Origin: Flaveria trinervia
Taxonomy: Eukaryota > Streptophyta > Magnoliopsida > Asterales > Asteraceae
Assembly: GCA_025506515.1 (NCBI GenBank)
Contig: CM046442.1
Coordinates: forward strand, 114,189,136 to 114,253,135
Reading direction: 5' to 3'
DNA length: 64,000 bases
Of the stretch, positions 1 through 11,573 are shown one piece after another (position 1 is the stretch's first letter; every line of letters starts with the position of its first letter). A model generated the notes under the pieces. It worked only from the letters and a program-made list of their open reading frames with translations, searched no databases and was not told where the DNA came from. The translations under genes were made by a program, and so were the position numbers.

Positions 1-568
1 ACATTGTGTTTAAGTGACAAACACCGATCCTGCAACTTTTCATAAAGTTGACCAACTTTCTGTTGCAACTCTGATGTCTCACCAACTTATACAAGTTGGC
101 GAATGGTCCATGCTTTTTGTAACTATACATTGAGGTCTTGAGTCTGTATCTTTATACTTTATATACTTTATCCTTTTTGTAATATATTAAGATGTGAGCT
201 ATGGCATGTCATAGTCACTAGTCAAAAGTTAGATTTGTCTTTTGACTCTACATTGATTTTGTTGTCTAGATCAATGTTTCTATCTGGCCTTCGAAGCATG
301 GCCAGTTGCAGGATGTAGTATAAAGTATCTTAAGTCCTTGTAACTTATTCTTATGATTTGTAATCACTTGTAATAGAACTTGAGAAGCAATATACTGCAT
401 TCTTTAAAAGCAATAGTTATGTTATGTTCATAAGCATTCTGCCTCTTGCTTATTTGTGTTCCTAGCATCATAACTAAGTTCTGGTTGCTTATTTTATTAG
501 TTAAGTGTTCTAAACTCTCTACTCATTGTGGTACTAAGTGTATTGACCATCCCTTCAATGGTCCTGCA
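1..568 (+). repeat. Right part of the 5' LTR of copia D
   Basis: The sequence ends in CTGCA two bases before the primer binding site, as expected for an LTR 3' end. The left end lies outside the window. AT-rich TATA-like sequence lies at about 150-175. No ORF of significance. No second copy of this LTR is in the window. Confidence 0.75.
33..99. repeat. Palindromic motif pair in the LTR of copia D
   Basis: Two inverted repeats lie close together: CAACTTTTCATAAAGTTG at 33-50 (7-bp arms, 4-bp loop) and CCAACTTATACAAGTTGG at 82-99 (7-bp arms, 4-bp loop). Additional single CAACTT half-sites lie between them. They share the CAACTT/AAGTTG arm, so this is a repeated motif and not a chance hairpin. 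Position upstream of the TATA-like stretch suggests U3. Confidence 0.6.
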
Positions 569-570
569 AT

Positions 571-582
571 TGGTATCAGAGC
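571..582 (+). other. Primer binding site, copia D
   Basis: TGGTATCAGAGC matches the complement of the 3' end of plant initiator tRNA-Met, the usual primer for minus-strand DNA synthesis in plant copia elements. It lies two bases after the LTR end. Confidence 0.9.
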
Positions 583-653
583 ATTCTAGGCTCTGGATTG
601 AAAGATCTCACCATCTTAGATCCCTTAGTCTCATAAAACACATAACAACTCAA

Positions 654-1563
654 ATGGCAGCTCTTACAAAAGCTAATATGGAAAATGGAACCATGACAAA
701 ATCCCCACTTATGATTCCTAAATACTTTGATACTTGTTGTCAAAGAATGGAAGGCTTTATCAAGTCTCAAGACTCTAGGATGTTAGAATATGTCATCTCT
801 GGACCTCACATACCAAGCACCTTTTTAGCTGCTGTTGGGGGTGGTATGATTTCAAATGAGGTGGTTGACTATTCTGAAGAAGAAAGAATGATAATATACA
901 TATATTAGAAAGCAATAACTGTCCTCCAAACTACTCTTCCAAACTCCATATACAAGGGTTTCAAGAAGTGGATAGTAGATGGAGATGAATATGCAAAATC
1001 AATCTCGTAATGCTAGTAATCAACTGAGATTAGCCCTTCATGTGGTTGAAGTGATTGTAGATAACCACAACATCATCTTATTTGTTATCCTGACAACTCA
1101 AAAAATGGTCCTTTCATCACCACCTTGAGATACCAAAGGAGAGTTACACTCAGGAAGTCCATGCCAAGAGAAAAGCTCTTGTCAAGCTCTTGTGTCTACT
1201 AATGAAAGTACTGGAAACTTTCTCTTCACCCTTGAAGATCTTGAATGTATCCATCCAGACAATCTAGAATATATGGAGATAGTTCAGCAAATGGCTCTTC
1301 TCACTCACAAAGCTAAGAAGTTCTATAAGAGAACATGGAGAAAGTTTCCAAGCAATGCTACCAATGGAAAGTTTGGGTTGGACAAGAGCAAGGTAAAATG
1401 TTACAACTATAACCTAATGAGACACATTGCTAGAGGGTGCAAGGCACTAAGAACAAATGGTGGCCAAGCACAAACGAGACCAAACTACACTAAAAGAGCC
1501 AATCAAAATGAGAAGCCAAAGCAAAAAGCTATAGTTGTTGCTGAAGAAGGAGCCTTTGACTAG
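654..1563 (+). pseudogene. gag: gag of copia D, broken
   Basis: Gag forms the virus-like particle and binds element RNA. The start chosen is the ATG at 654 (MAALTKANMENG), which lies 72 bases after the primer site. The frame stops at 908 and coding resemblance resumes in another frame at about 1190. The C-terminal zinc knuckle at 1399-1440 reads C-Y-N-Y-x4-H-x4-C: the second zinc-binding Cys is Tyr, so this knuckle is dead. The region before it (YMEIVQQMALLTHKAKKFYKRT) is typical copia gag. A stop (TAG) replaces a usual Trp codon at 1561. Nonfunctional. Confidence 0.8.
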
Positions 1564-2999
1564 AGCTTTCAGGTGAAAGATGAATCTCGAAATCAAGTAG
1601 TGATGGCTGACCATGATGAAGCCAAGGTATTGGAACATCACTATACACCTGAAGGTATTGCTAAAGTTAACAGATATAGGTCCTATAACTTGGAGATAAG
1701 ATATGATCTTGAGTCTTTAAATATCTTAAAATCTAATTTCAAAAGAGCTAAAAATGATTACAAACTTAAAATAGAAGATTTAGAGAAAACCATTTCAAAT
1801 TTTAAACATGAGCACAACAACTATATGAATCAAATCAAAGATCTCATGACTAAGTTAACTGAATGCTAGGCTGAGCTTGTGATAAGCAAAGCCAGTGTAG
1901 AAAATATGTTCTTGAAGAAGAGACCTTCAAGAACATTATATCCTCATCCTTGCATGCGAAAGTTTGTATAAGAATAAGCAAGGACTGGAATCTATTAAGA
2001 TAGCTCATCCACACATAATCTTGTCAGATGAGCTTCTCCTCATAGACCCGATCAGTGAAGAGGATGTAGAGGAGATAGAAGGATAGCTCTAAGTATAGTG
2101 AAGAAGAGTATCCTAAGAAAGGTCACTATTCTCCTAAGGAGAGAAAGAAAAGCTAGGATGACTAAGTCTAAAAGGAAAAACCTGATCAGAAAGCCCAAAA
2201 GAAAGGTTATGAAGGCTCAAAAGATCAAGGCTATCTTTAAATCTATGCAGAAACAAGTTTTTATCTATGTAGGTTTTGAAGTGGTTAAGACTAAATACTC
2301 AAACTTGAATTCTAGTACCAGGAATTCTAGTAAATGTTAAATTCATCCCAACATCATGAAGAAGACTGATGAGTTGTATACCACTGCTGCACAACCTGAA
2401 CCATCTATTTTCATAGTTAGTTCTCACCCTAAAACAATTACCACATCATATTCAAAGATGAAGATGGAAAAAGAAAGTGATCATGTTCAACCTTGTTCAT
2501 AAAGGAGGACTCTTAGAACGAAGAAAATGGATTGTGTCATGTGTGGTGGTACTTCTAATCCTTGCAAAGGTTTGCCTTTACAATCATAAAAGTACTGTCC
2601 ACGTGATTAAAAAAGAAACTTCTGAAAGATTGAAGAAGAAGCAAGCTTCGAAAGGAAAATCTTTTCCTCTCGGAAGCTCCAAAATGAAGACGAAGACATG
2701 TGAAAACTTGCATTCGAAATAAAATTTGGTCTCGAAATAGAAAGATCTTTTGAAGGTCTAGTCTCCAAAACTTCTGAAGTTGTTAACACTTCTGAAGCAT
2801 TGAAGGTCAAGTCTAAGCTTCCAAAGGTTATGTGGAAGAAAAAGAAAGATGATGTGACTGAAAGTTCTTCATCAACATCAACAAATGGTCCTCCAAATTT
2901 AACCGTAGGATCAATTACTGTTGCATTGTCTTCAACTTCTTTTGATAAGCCCAAGACCAACAAGGCTTGTATTTCCAAATGTAACTAACCATCTCTTTT
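1564..2999 (+). pseudogene. gag-to-protease linker of copia D with coiled coil, degraded
   Basis: A 98-residue open stretch at 1573-1869 is rich in Lys, Glu, Leu and Asn with a heptad-like pattern (SNFKRAKNDYKLKIEDLEK), as in the coiled-coil part of SIRE-type gag. From 1870 to 2990 only short frames remain. They are Lys/Ser-rich (for example around 2800-2985) and resemble the disordered linker before protease. Many stops and frame shifts. No separate gene is seen here. Confidence 0.55.
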
Positions 3000-4003
3000 G
3001 TGCAGGAACAACTCAACACAAATAGGAATGTATGGATCATTGAAGGTCTCTGTTCCAGGCACATGACATGCAATGGGTTACTACTACAAAATTTTGAGGA
3101 AATTTATGGAGGGCCTGTTGACTTTGGAGGGGATGCTAGAGGTTATATTACTGGAAGGGGCAAGGTCACAAATGGTAAGCTCAACATTGAGAAGTTAAAC
3201 TTTATCAAGGAGCTTGGATACAATCTTTTGAGTGTATCTCATTTTGTGATTATTGACACAACATGCTTTTCACAAAGAATAAGTGCATTGTTCTCAAGGC
3301 AAGGGTGGTTATTCCTCAAGAGCACATCCTGCTCAGGGTCCCCAAGAGAGGGAACATGTACAAGATGAACTTGCAAGAAACATCTCCCTTAGGAGAAGTT
3401 TGATGCTTTCTATCTAAAGCCAATAGTGATAAGTCTTTTCTATGGCATAAAAGAATGTGCCATGTAAACTTTAAAAACATGAATAAATTGATGAAGAATG
3501 ATTTGGTAACTGGAATGCCAAATAAGGAGTTTACAAGTGATGATCATTGTGTTGCATGCCTCAAAGAGAAGCAACACAAGGTATCTCACAAGCCAATGGA
3601 AAGAAACTCTATCACTACTCCCCTACACTTGTTACATATGGATCACTTTGGCCCCTCTGGTGTAATGAGTCTAGGAAGGACCTCATATTATTTAGTGATC
3701 ACATATGACTTTACAAGATTCCCTTAGGTCTCCTTTCTTAGAACTAAGGATGAGACTCCTACGATCTTGAAGAGTTTTATCTTAAAGATTGAGAATCAAT
3801 GTGATCACAAGGTTAAAACCATAATATGTGATGAGGGAACTAAATTCAAGAACCAAATCCTTGATGCATTTTGTGATGAAAAAGATATTACAAGACAATA
3901 TAGTACTCCCAGGACTCCTCACCAAAATGGTGTTGCTAAGAGGAGAAACATGACCCTAATTGAAGCTGCAAGAACTATGATGTCTGACTCTAAACTATCT
4001 ATT
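3000..4003 (+). pseudogene. pol: pol fragment of copia D: protease and partial integrase
   Basis: Protease: about 3030-3290, with CSRHMT and GGDARGYITGRG. The catalytic Asp-Ser-Gly is gone (the site reads WIIEGLCSRHM). GAG-pre-integrase HHCC region: about 3425-3620, including WHKRMCHVNFKN and CVACLKEKQH. Integrase core: about 3630-4000, with LHMDHFGP and the ICDEGTKF segment supplying the two Asp. The catalytic Glu of the HQNGV motif is Lys (AAG at 3938-3940). A TAG interrupts the core at 3725. The reading ends near SDSKLSI at about 4000, where another element begins. Confidence 0.85.
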
Positions 4004-4885
4004 AAGTCAAACCCCTCCACCAAAGCACAACTACAACAAGAAGATTCACAATAAAAGCTACTATGCAGGTTCCTCAAACTCTTCAGAAGTAAGAACCAAA
4101 CCATATGTTCAAAGGTCTACTTATAAGTGTTAAAGATCCATTACAAGAGGTTCCCAAAGAAGAAGATTGATCTAATCACCCATGCGGATCTCAAGAGAAA
4201 CAAAAGGATGGGTGGAACTAAAGAAAGTAGGCTGGTGAGATCATCATGAAAGAGGGATAAAAGTAAAGATTTTATAGATCATGATCTGGTAAGAAGAGGT
4301 AGAAAGGAGGAGAAGAATGATTACAAGATTTTAAGCATAAGATCAAGTGAGCTAAGAGGAAGATAAATATCATATGCCTAAATGTGTAGGGTAGACAGTC
4401 ACTTTGCAATAGAATATTATACAATCCTCTAGCACACTCCATCAATAATCCCTACCAGCTTAGACCATTAAAGAAATCTATAGCTGCCAATCAACCATCA
4501 AAAGGAAAAGATGGTGATCATAAAGCTATTTGGAATTCAAATCCCTCAAGTGTTGATTCCAAGATAAAGTTAGCACCCCTAAAGGATCTGCCAAATAAAT
4601 CAGCAGCTACAAGCTAAAGAAGAAGAAGACATTTAGGAAACTATCACCATCTCAAAAACTTGGGTTATCACAAAAAGGATGATGTCAAAGCATTGGGAAG
4701 AGTAAAAATAGCTTATAAGCAAAAAACAACCCAATCCTTAGATGACCCAAAACCAAAAATCACCCCTCAGCATTTACCATTGAAAAACATTTGTTGAAAA
4801 CTAGAAGACCCAAGACTACATAGGCTTGGCTCCTCATTCATCACTAACCAATTCTTTTATTTAAAAGAACATCTACAAACCAAAA
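4004..4885 (+). other. Degraded gag-protease linker sequence of A'
   Basis: No ORF over about 60 residues. The text is Ser/Lys/Gln-rich in translation, and its last part (4780-4880, AWLLIHH-like then noncoding-like sequence before the protease) resembles the linker seen before protease in copia A at 41000-41250. No promoter, repeat array or RNA gene seen. Confidence 0.45.
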
Positions 4886-6035
4886 CTAACTTGTAGATTA
4901 TGGATTGTGGATGATGTTGCATATGACAGGTGATAGATCACTGCTGAATCTTGAACCATATGATGGTGGATTTGTTTCCTTTGGAAATGATACAAAAGGA
5001 GGATACAATATTGGTAAGGGGACAATCAGCGATAGAAATGTAAACTTTGATAAGGTGAACTATATGAAGAAGTTGAATATAATTGGCTGAGTGTGTCTTA
5101 ACTATGTAATAAAAACCACAACACTCTCTTCACATAGCATGAACGTGTTGTTCTATCTCCTAAGTTTGGAATTCCAAATGATAAAATATTTCTAAGAGCT
5201 CCTAGGAAAGACAATATATATACTCAGCATGTAGAATGCATCACCTTCAGAGGTGTATAATGTTTTATTTCTAAAGCTTCAATAAATGAATCCTCCCATT
5301 GGAATAGAATATTTGCACATGTAAAGCTCAAAAACATAAGGAAACTAGTTTCGAATGGGTTATTCATAGGACTACCAGACAAGGAGTTTGCATGTGTTAA
5401 CTATTGTGTTGCTTATCAAAAAGGAAACCGACACAAACCTTCTCATAAGTCCAAAGAATTGAATTCAGTCATAACTCCTTTATATATGTTATATACTTGT
5501 TTTGCCTAATATGTGTAAATATTTTGGGAAGAAAATCATATTTCTTAGTAACAATAGATGATTTTACGAGATTCACTTGGGTTTTCTTCTTAAAAACTAA
5601 AGATGAAACTGCTAAAATATTAAAATTATTATTATCAAAATTTAGAATCAAATTGATTAAAAGGTTAAAATAATTTGATATCATCAAGACATTAAATTCA
5701 AAACAAAGCCAAGTGTATTACAGGGAACTATAGTGCTCCTAGTTCTCCGTAGCAAAACAGAGCTTCTGAAAGTAGAAACAAGACACTTATTGAAGGTGCA
5801 AGTACCATGTTATCTGACTCCAAACTTCTTATAACATTCTAGGCAACTGTGTGCTATGTCTAAAATAGGGTGTTAATAGTCAATATACATGGAATAACGT
5901 CTTAGGAATTGTGGTATAATAGAAGGCCATTCATAAGGTTCTTAAGACCTTTTTGATATCCATTTACCTTTTATATACCAAAGATCATTTATCCAAATTT
6001 TCTAAGAAATTAGTAGAAGGGCTCTTTATAGAAAA
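4886..6035 (+). pseudogene. pol: Decayed protease-integrase fragment of A'
   Basis: Protease-like sequence at 4890-5100 includes MTGDRSLLNLEPYDGG and NDTKGGYNIGKGT. The Asp-Ser-Gly region is damaged (reads VDDVAY). GAG-pre-integrase remnants lie at about 5300-5460 (RIFAHVKLKNIRKLV, LPDKEFACVNYCV) and integrase remnants at 5490-5850, in several frames with many stops. After about 6035 the integrase ends and 3' ORF sequence follows directly, so RT and RNase H were lost by deletion. Confidence 0.7.
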
Positions 6036-6039
6036 AATG

Positions 6040-7414
6040 AACCTAACTTAAACAAAGAACATACTTAAAGATTTCTAGCTTACAAGATTCATGATTCCTA
6101 AATGTAATTATGAAACTTTCACTACTTTTCAAGCTGTTCAAAAGATAAAGAAAGAATTAGCCCATGGTGATACAACAAAACTTACCAAGCATAAGCTGAA
6201 AGGAAGATCAGTAACTAAACTAAGGAGAATGATGGAACATGTCATTAAAATAGAATTAGAGACCGGAATAAGGTTTCGAACTACAGCACCAAATCCTACA
6301 TATGAACTCCAATTACAAACTTATGCTTAACCAATTACTCTTGAAAGCAAATATCAACATAAAGGGAAACAAAAGCTCAATAGAGAACCAAGAGAAGTGA
6401 TTCTTGGGAAGGTATGGCCTTTGGGCACAATTATGAGAGAGATCACTAAAGAAAAATCTTCTCTAATCCCGTTCTTTGATCATATCACAACTCCCACTAC
6501 TGCTAAAGATAATAGGATTATAGCCTGGAAATATGATCTAGAGTGGGATTGTGCGCTTATCCAGAGGGTATCTAGAGGAGTTGAATATTTCCACTTACTT
6601 GAATCAATCTTGTTGTTGCCTCATGCTCACATTAAAGATCTCCAAAGTTTAATCATCTCTAACTACTCAATAAGAGGAAGAGATTTCTCTATATTGGTTG
6701 AAAAGTTGAAATCAAAATTCAAGGATGATGTACTCAAGGAAGCAAGAAAAGAAGATGGGGACACAAGAAAAGATACCAAGGGCAGAGAAGATCAAAATCC
6801 AACTCCTCTACAATGGTTGATGAATTCTTGAGAAGAGTTGGATACTCTAACAGAAAAATAGCAGCCATGAAAGTTATTGAATGAAATCAATACATTATTT
6901 GTATAACTGAGTGGGGATATTTTGAGAAGACTAAAGAACTGGTGCTACTAAGAAATGGAAAAGAAGAAAGCAAAGAGTATAGGACTATTTGATCAGATTG
7001 AAAATAAACTTCTTCATATAAGCTACACTTCATATTTACATGATAAGTTCTTCCCAAAACACAAAGATAATCAAGCTCAAAATGACCTATGCCTGTATGT
7101 ACAATGATTCAAATCATTGATAAACTCCATACCAAGGAATAAAAGAAAAGAAGTATGAAGCAAGTCAGTTGATTGGAACTGAGATCAAAGAAGTCAGTGA
7201 GCTAAGAATCTCTGAGCAAGATAAGTTTAAGATAGTCCATAATAATAGTGTTTTCGAAACGTTGACTACTAAAAAAGATGCTCTAGGATTCAACTTTGAA
7301 ACATTAAAAAAGATCTGCAAGATGGAGATAAAGTACAAATATGATGAACAGAAGGTTGTAGTGTTGTACTTCTATAACAAGATAATATCAAGAGTCAAAG
7401 AGCTTTTAATCTGA
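6040..7414 (+). pseudogene. C-terminal part of the copia 3' ORF (A' copy)
   Basis: Broken reading frames at 6091-6330, 6397-6831 and 7169-7414 match, in order and closely, those of copia A at 62101-63020. Shared segments include NYETFTTFQ, KLRRMMEHVIKIEL, and a C-terminal domain with WDCALI, RVEYFHLLESILL and RGRDFSILVGKLKSKF-like text. The frame ends with TGA at 7412-7414, 39 bases before the LTR. This copy shows the true C-terminus (KIISRVKELLI), which in copia A is cut off by another insertion. Function unknown. I do not assign a domain family. Confidence 0.7.
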
Positions 7415-7438
7415 AGAACTGATCTTAAAGTTGCTAAG

Positions 7439-7452
7439 CCTAAAGGGGAGTA
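7439..7452 (+). other. Polypurine tract before LTR A
   Basis: CCTAAAGGGGAG-type purine run immediately 5' of the TG that opens the LTR. It is the plus-strand primer position of the A' element. Confidence 0.75.
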
Positions 7453-7453
7453 T

Positions 7454-8337
7454 TGTTAGATCTAGGAACAATATTTCTAGATCATTTAGTATAGGCTGAG
7501 CACTTAATCAACGCTTGTAATAAACTCTTGTAATTTATTATTTTAATGTATGTATTATGTATATAGGTTAACCCATAACCGTGTTGATTTATATGTGAAT
7601 GCAGGTTTACCATCATACTTGGTCAATTTCATGAAATCGACTAAGTGTAATAAACATATACGGATGAACATTTATGTTTCCCTTAGATAATCTTCTTACA
7701 TAAAATACATATGAGGATCTTCTGCAAAAAGAACACTCCTGTGCAGATGAATTAAAGGCTCTACTATAAGACCAAAGATCCACGGATGAACAACTTGCAC
7801 TTCAATGAAGACTACCAAGTGAAGACTCCTGTGGAAGGAAAAGTTCATGCGGAAGACCAACACTTGTATATACTTCATTAAGTAATTCAAGTCAACAACT
7901 TAAACACTGACTCTAAGAGATTCATTGTTTCCTTAATAGAAACCCTAAGCCTATAAATACTAGTCCTAGGTTAACATATATGAGGACGGCCAAACACCTA
8001 ATAACACATCGATCGACATGATCAATCAAACACAAAAAACCCTAGTAGCTGCCACATCAATTACACCAAAATCATCAAGATGATCATAGAAATCATCATC
8101 ATAAGCAATCATTATTTGATCATTTGCACTCATAATTTCTTTTATGAAAAAAAATTTAAATCAAATCTTATTCATTCATTTATTGTATTGAAATCATTTT
8201 GTTATTGATTATTAATATATATTATGTTTGATATATAATATTCCATCAAATAAACAACGATTAATGATAATTCCATGATCACTAATTCAAACTCAATCTA
8301 ACGCTGATAATTCCTGATTGCGATCCTTGGATTCACA
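7454..8337 (+). repeat. LTR A, shared by A' (as 3' LTR) and A (as 5' LTR)
   Basis: 884 bp, opens TGTTAGATCT and closes ATTCACA, preceded by a polypurine tract and followed two bases later by a primer site. An LTR with a body on both sides is the expected product of unequal recombination between LTRs of tandem or neighbouring copies. An inverted pair GATCTAG/CTAGATC lies at its very start (7459-7483). No other copy is in the window, so identity cannot be measured. Confidence 0.85.
7952..7959 (+). promoter_or_regulatory. TATA box of LTR A
   Basis: CTATAAATACT in an otherwise mixed sequence, about 385 bases before the LTR end. It is the best core-promoter match in this LTR and probably marks the U3/R border about 30 bases downstream. 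Confidence 0.6.
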
Positions 8338-8339
8338 AG

Positions 8340-8352
8340 TGGTATTAGAGCC
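8340..8352 (+). other. Primer binding site, copia A
   Basis: TGGTATTAGAGCC, one transition away from the tRNA-Met complement. It lies two bases after the LTR end. Confidence 0.85.
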
Positions 8353-8787
8353 AAGTGCTCATTGATTTAAATCATTTGATCTATCAATGTTAGAATTGTT
8401 TAATTGATTGTTTGTCTCACTAGATCTATTAGTTTTATGATCAAATCTATTGATTCTAAGTCAAATTGTTTTGGTGTATATCAATTTAAAACAACCAAAC
8501 TGTGATTCATCTTTTATTGAACACTGTTACATTGCTCGGATAACATTGATCTATATTCATATTAATTGATACATAGATCTGTGTTAATTGAGATAATTAA
8601 CATTTGTTCAAATTAGTTGAACAAAACTCATTAACACAAGTCCTTGATTTGATATTAATAGTCATTAAGAGGATTGACTGATATGTGACATCAATTACTT
8701 ATTTTTTAAATAATTAAGTACTTTTCATTAATTAGTTCATTCACAAAAGGAATTATGTTTTAGTTGAATATTAATCCTTTGACTAAA
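8353..8787 (+). other. Leader of copia A between primer site and gag
   Basis: AT-rich, 435 bases, no ORF. This is the untranslated leader where packaging signals would be expected. No hairpin array or TATA box recognised. Confidence 0.5.
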
Positions 8788-10025
8788 ATGAGTAACTTTT
8801 TAGATGGATCATCATACCAACCTCCAAAGTTGGAAACCAAAATGAATTTTAAATCTTGGAAAATCAAATTCAGAAATCCTGTGAATTACACTAATTCTGA
8901 CTTATGGGTATCAACAACTGAAGGTCCTCATATATTTCACTAGCTCTTGGGACGAACTATAATGACAATAATAAACACATAAGTACAAAATATCTATCAC
9001 CTAAGGATGTTACAAGGGTTAAAGTTGCTATTAGAGCATACAGTTTGCTCAATATGGCTTTACCTAAAGAAATACTCATCAGGTTTGAGAACTACAAAAC
9101 AGTATATTCCTTGCGGAAGATACTTCACACTCTCTGTGAAGGGAGTGATGAAATAAGAAGCATAAGAAAGGATACTCTTCGCTCCCAATATGAAAAATTT
9201 TATCATATTGAGGGTGAATTAATTCCTCAACAACTCCATAGATTTAGGCAGTTGGTAACCGAGATAAATATCTTAGATCTAAATTATACCAATAAGGAGC
9301 TAACAAAAAAGATGCTCCACACTTTGCCTGAAAGTTGGAAGCAAACTGTGTCCATGTTCAAGAACACCCTTGATCTCATAACCACTAGTTTAGATACTTT
9401 GGTGGCTAAAGTTGAAGCTCGTGAAATGGATGAAAACCAAGAAACAAGAGTGTGAGAACACATGTCACTCTTTATCATTTTAAAGAAACTAGAAGTGTTG
9501 GAAGTGCCTTTATTTCTAACAATGATAATGACAACTCTTGTACTTTGAGTGTAAATGAGGAAGAAGTTAGTTTTTATGCCTCAAAGCCTTCAAAAACATC
9601 CTCTCAAGGTAAATCAGGAAAAGAAAAGGGAGGCATGATGAAAGAAAAGATGCATCTATATCATCAACAAAGTCTTCACCAAACAACAATCAAGTAGAGC
9701 CCATTACTTTGATTCTGGACTCTAAAGAACAAAAAGCAGCTTTTGCAGCTTTTAGCTCAAGCTTTCAAGCTTATTTAGGTAGCACTTTAACAACTCCCAA
9801 CATCTGCCAACAAGATCCGGAAGAACTTCATCCAGATGTAATAGCTGAAATGGATCCTTAGTGGCAAATGGCAATGATTGCGTATAGAGCAAAGCAATAC
9901 TTGAGAAGAAACAAAAACTTGGTTGTAGCAAGTAAAACAACCAAAATTGGTGTTGATAAGTCAAAAGTGAGATGTTTCAAATGAAATCTTTATGGATACT
10001 TTTCAAGAGAGAGTAATTAACAATC
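8788..10025 (+). pseudogene. gag: gag of copia A, broken
   Basis: Starts at the ATG at 8788 (MSNFLDGSSYQPPKLE), with a W-x-I-K-F segment typical of copia gag, and stops at 8943. Coding resemblance resumes at 8995 and is open from 9045 to 9455. That part has UBN2-type gag features: alpha-helical text with LRSQYEKFYHIEGE, HRFRQLVTEI and LHTLPESWKQTVSMFKN. The first zinc knuckle at about 9970-10015 is destroyed: the second Cys is a TGA stop, His is Tyr and the last Cys is Ser. Confidence 0.8.
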
Positions 10026-11417
10026 AACTCTTGTCATGGAGGCAAAATCAACAACATCAGTCTCATCAACATCAATCTCATCAACCAACAACATCTCAAA
10101 GATCTTTTAGCCAACCTTAGAAATATGAGCTAACTAACTCATCCCCACCAACCACAAATGCATCAAAAGGGAATATTAGTTCAAAAGAAATTGGGTTGGT
10201 AATTTTACAAGATGGAACATGTGACTAAAGCATGTATTAGAAGGAGGCATCGGAAAAGAATAAAGCTTTAATGGCCAACATGGAGAACAAAGTCCCACGT
10301 ATTACTAGAGAGGTAAGTGATAGATTATGTTCATCAATATTGGTTGAGAAAGTTGAAAGATATAGACTCCATGCTCAACAACTGGCTTATAAAGCATAAG
10401 CTATATCAAATCAAAATTAACTATTAAGATTTAGATAAACTTGTTTCTAAAAAACAGTTTAAAAGCCCAAGTGGAGCATCTTACCACTTCCTTAACAAAA
10501 TACATGACTGAATATGCATCAACTAAAGTGAAACTTCAAAAGTTTCAACTATTATCTCAGCAATATTAGATATTATTAAATTCCCATATTGAATCAAAGA
10601 ACATGTATGGTTTAGGATACAATGTTCTTGCACCCCTTTTGAATGATAATTATACAACTTTACCTGATACAATGAAAAATAGTTTGTAATATCATTTTTT
10701 TCATGCACCAATTTTGAAATAACATCTAATCAACTGGTAAATGAAAATGATTCTATGGTGAGTGAAATTATGTCTTCTGAATCAGAACAAGTCAAACAAA
10801 ATGACTTAGAATGTGAAGACTTGTATGATTCTAATGAACATGTTGAGAAAAGGGTGAATGGAATGGATATGGTAAGAATATTACATTTGAACTAATCATT
10901 CCCAAAGTTCTAGAAGAAACCAAGTTGCCTTATCCTCCTAAACAAAGAAACATGTTGAAAACAACCTACAAGAGGATAACTTAACTGAATCAAAGGCTTC
11001 ATGAACTTAACAAATAGCAAAAATCATCAACTGAAGATGGTGTGAAGTTCACATCTATGAATGAAATAAAATTTTCTTCCACGGAAGGAAAGAAGAAAAA
11101 ATGCTACTCAATCATCCGTCGCAAATCTCAGGAAAAAGAATAAAAATGTTGATCATTCTACTCCGTAGTAGATCACCGGAAGAAGAAATATGTTGAATTT
11201 GTGGAAGATCAATGGAAGCAAAATGCAACAATCATCAAGAAAGCCAATCAATAATAGATTGTGAATCCCAAGCAACAAAAGTCATGCCAACAAGAACCCT
11301 TTGATATCATGTCAGGGAATGGAAAGGATTCATCAGTTGCCAAGCTTGAGAGAGAATTGACAGAACAAAAAAAAGAAAAAGAAGGTGATTGCCTTCGGAA
11401 ATGGTAAAGAAAAAAAT
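10026..11417 (+). pseudogene. gag-protease linker of copia A, degraded
   Basis: Short frames only, but recognisable copia linker pieces remain, such as VPRITREVSD near 10300 and GLGYNVLAP near 10610. Much of the rest is Lys/Glu/Asn-rich. Stops are frequent. No other feature seen in this stretch. Confidence 0.5.
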
Positions 11418-11573
11418 TGTAAGTGGTGTGACATGAAAAATCACAACACTAAAGATTGTTACTTCAATATCTATTGCTCCATTTGCAATATGAATAATCA
11501 CATGACATATGATTGTTATTTCAACAAAGATTGTTCAATTTGTAACAAAAATAACCATTGCACTCAGGATAGT
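11418..11573 (+). pseudogene. Triple zinc knuckle in the copia A linker
   Basis: Inside a 78-residue open frame starting at 11385 there are three consecutive C-x2-C-x4-H-x4-C units: CKWCDMKNHNTKDC, CSICNMNNHMTYDC and CSICNKNNHCTQDS. The first two are complete. The third has lost its last Cys (Ser). They are separated by five residues each (YFNIY, YFNKD). Copia B has a single knuckle at the matching place (31569-31610). The tandem units look like a local duplication. Likely nucleic-acid binding in the parent Gag. Confidence 0.75.

Larger units (their letters stand above)
1..4003 (+). mobile_element. Copia D: 5' part of a SIRE-like copia retrotransposon, truncated both ends
   Basis: Seen: an LTR end, a tRNA-Met primer site, gag, a coiled-coil linker, protease and the first two thirds of integrase, all on the + strand and in copia order. 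The element is cut on the left by the window edge. On the right it stops inside integrase near 4003, where unrelated linker sequence begins. RT, RNase H, 3' ORF and 3' LTR are absent. Every ORF carries stops or frameshifts, so it cannot act on its own. The copia assignment rests on PR and INT coming before any RT and on the GAG-pre-integrase HHCC region. Confidence 0.85.
4004..7453 (+). mobile_element. Rearranged copia remnant A' ending at the LTR at 7454
   Basis: This stretch holds gag-protease linker debris, a decayed PR-INT and, directly fused to it near 6035, the C-terminal part of a copia 3' ORF plus a polypurine tract. RT, RNase H and the spacer are deleted. From about 6040 it is closely similar to 62045-63027 (copia A), apart from short indels. 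I cannot tell whether the PR-INT part (4886-6035) and the 3' ORF part belong to one element or were joined by recombination. Confidence 0.7.

Noticed and set aside
571..582. tRNA-Met gene fragment
   Set aside because: Only the 12-base complement of the tRNA 3' end is present at each site, in primer-site position next to an LTR. No tRNA cloverleaf.
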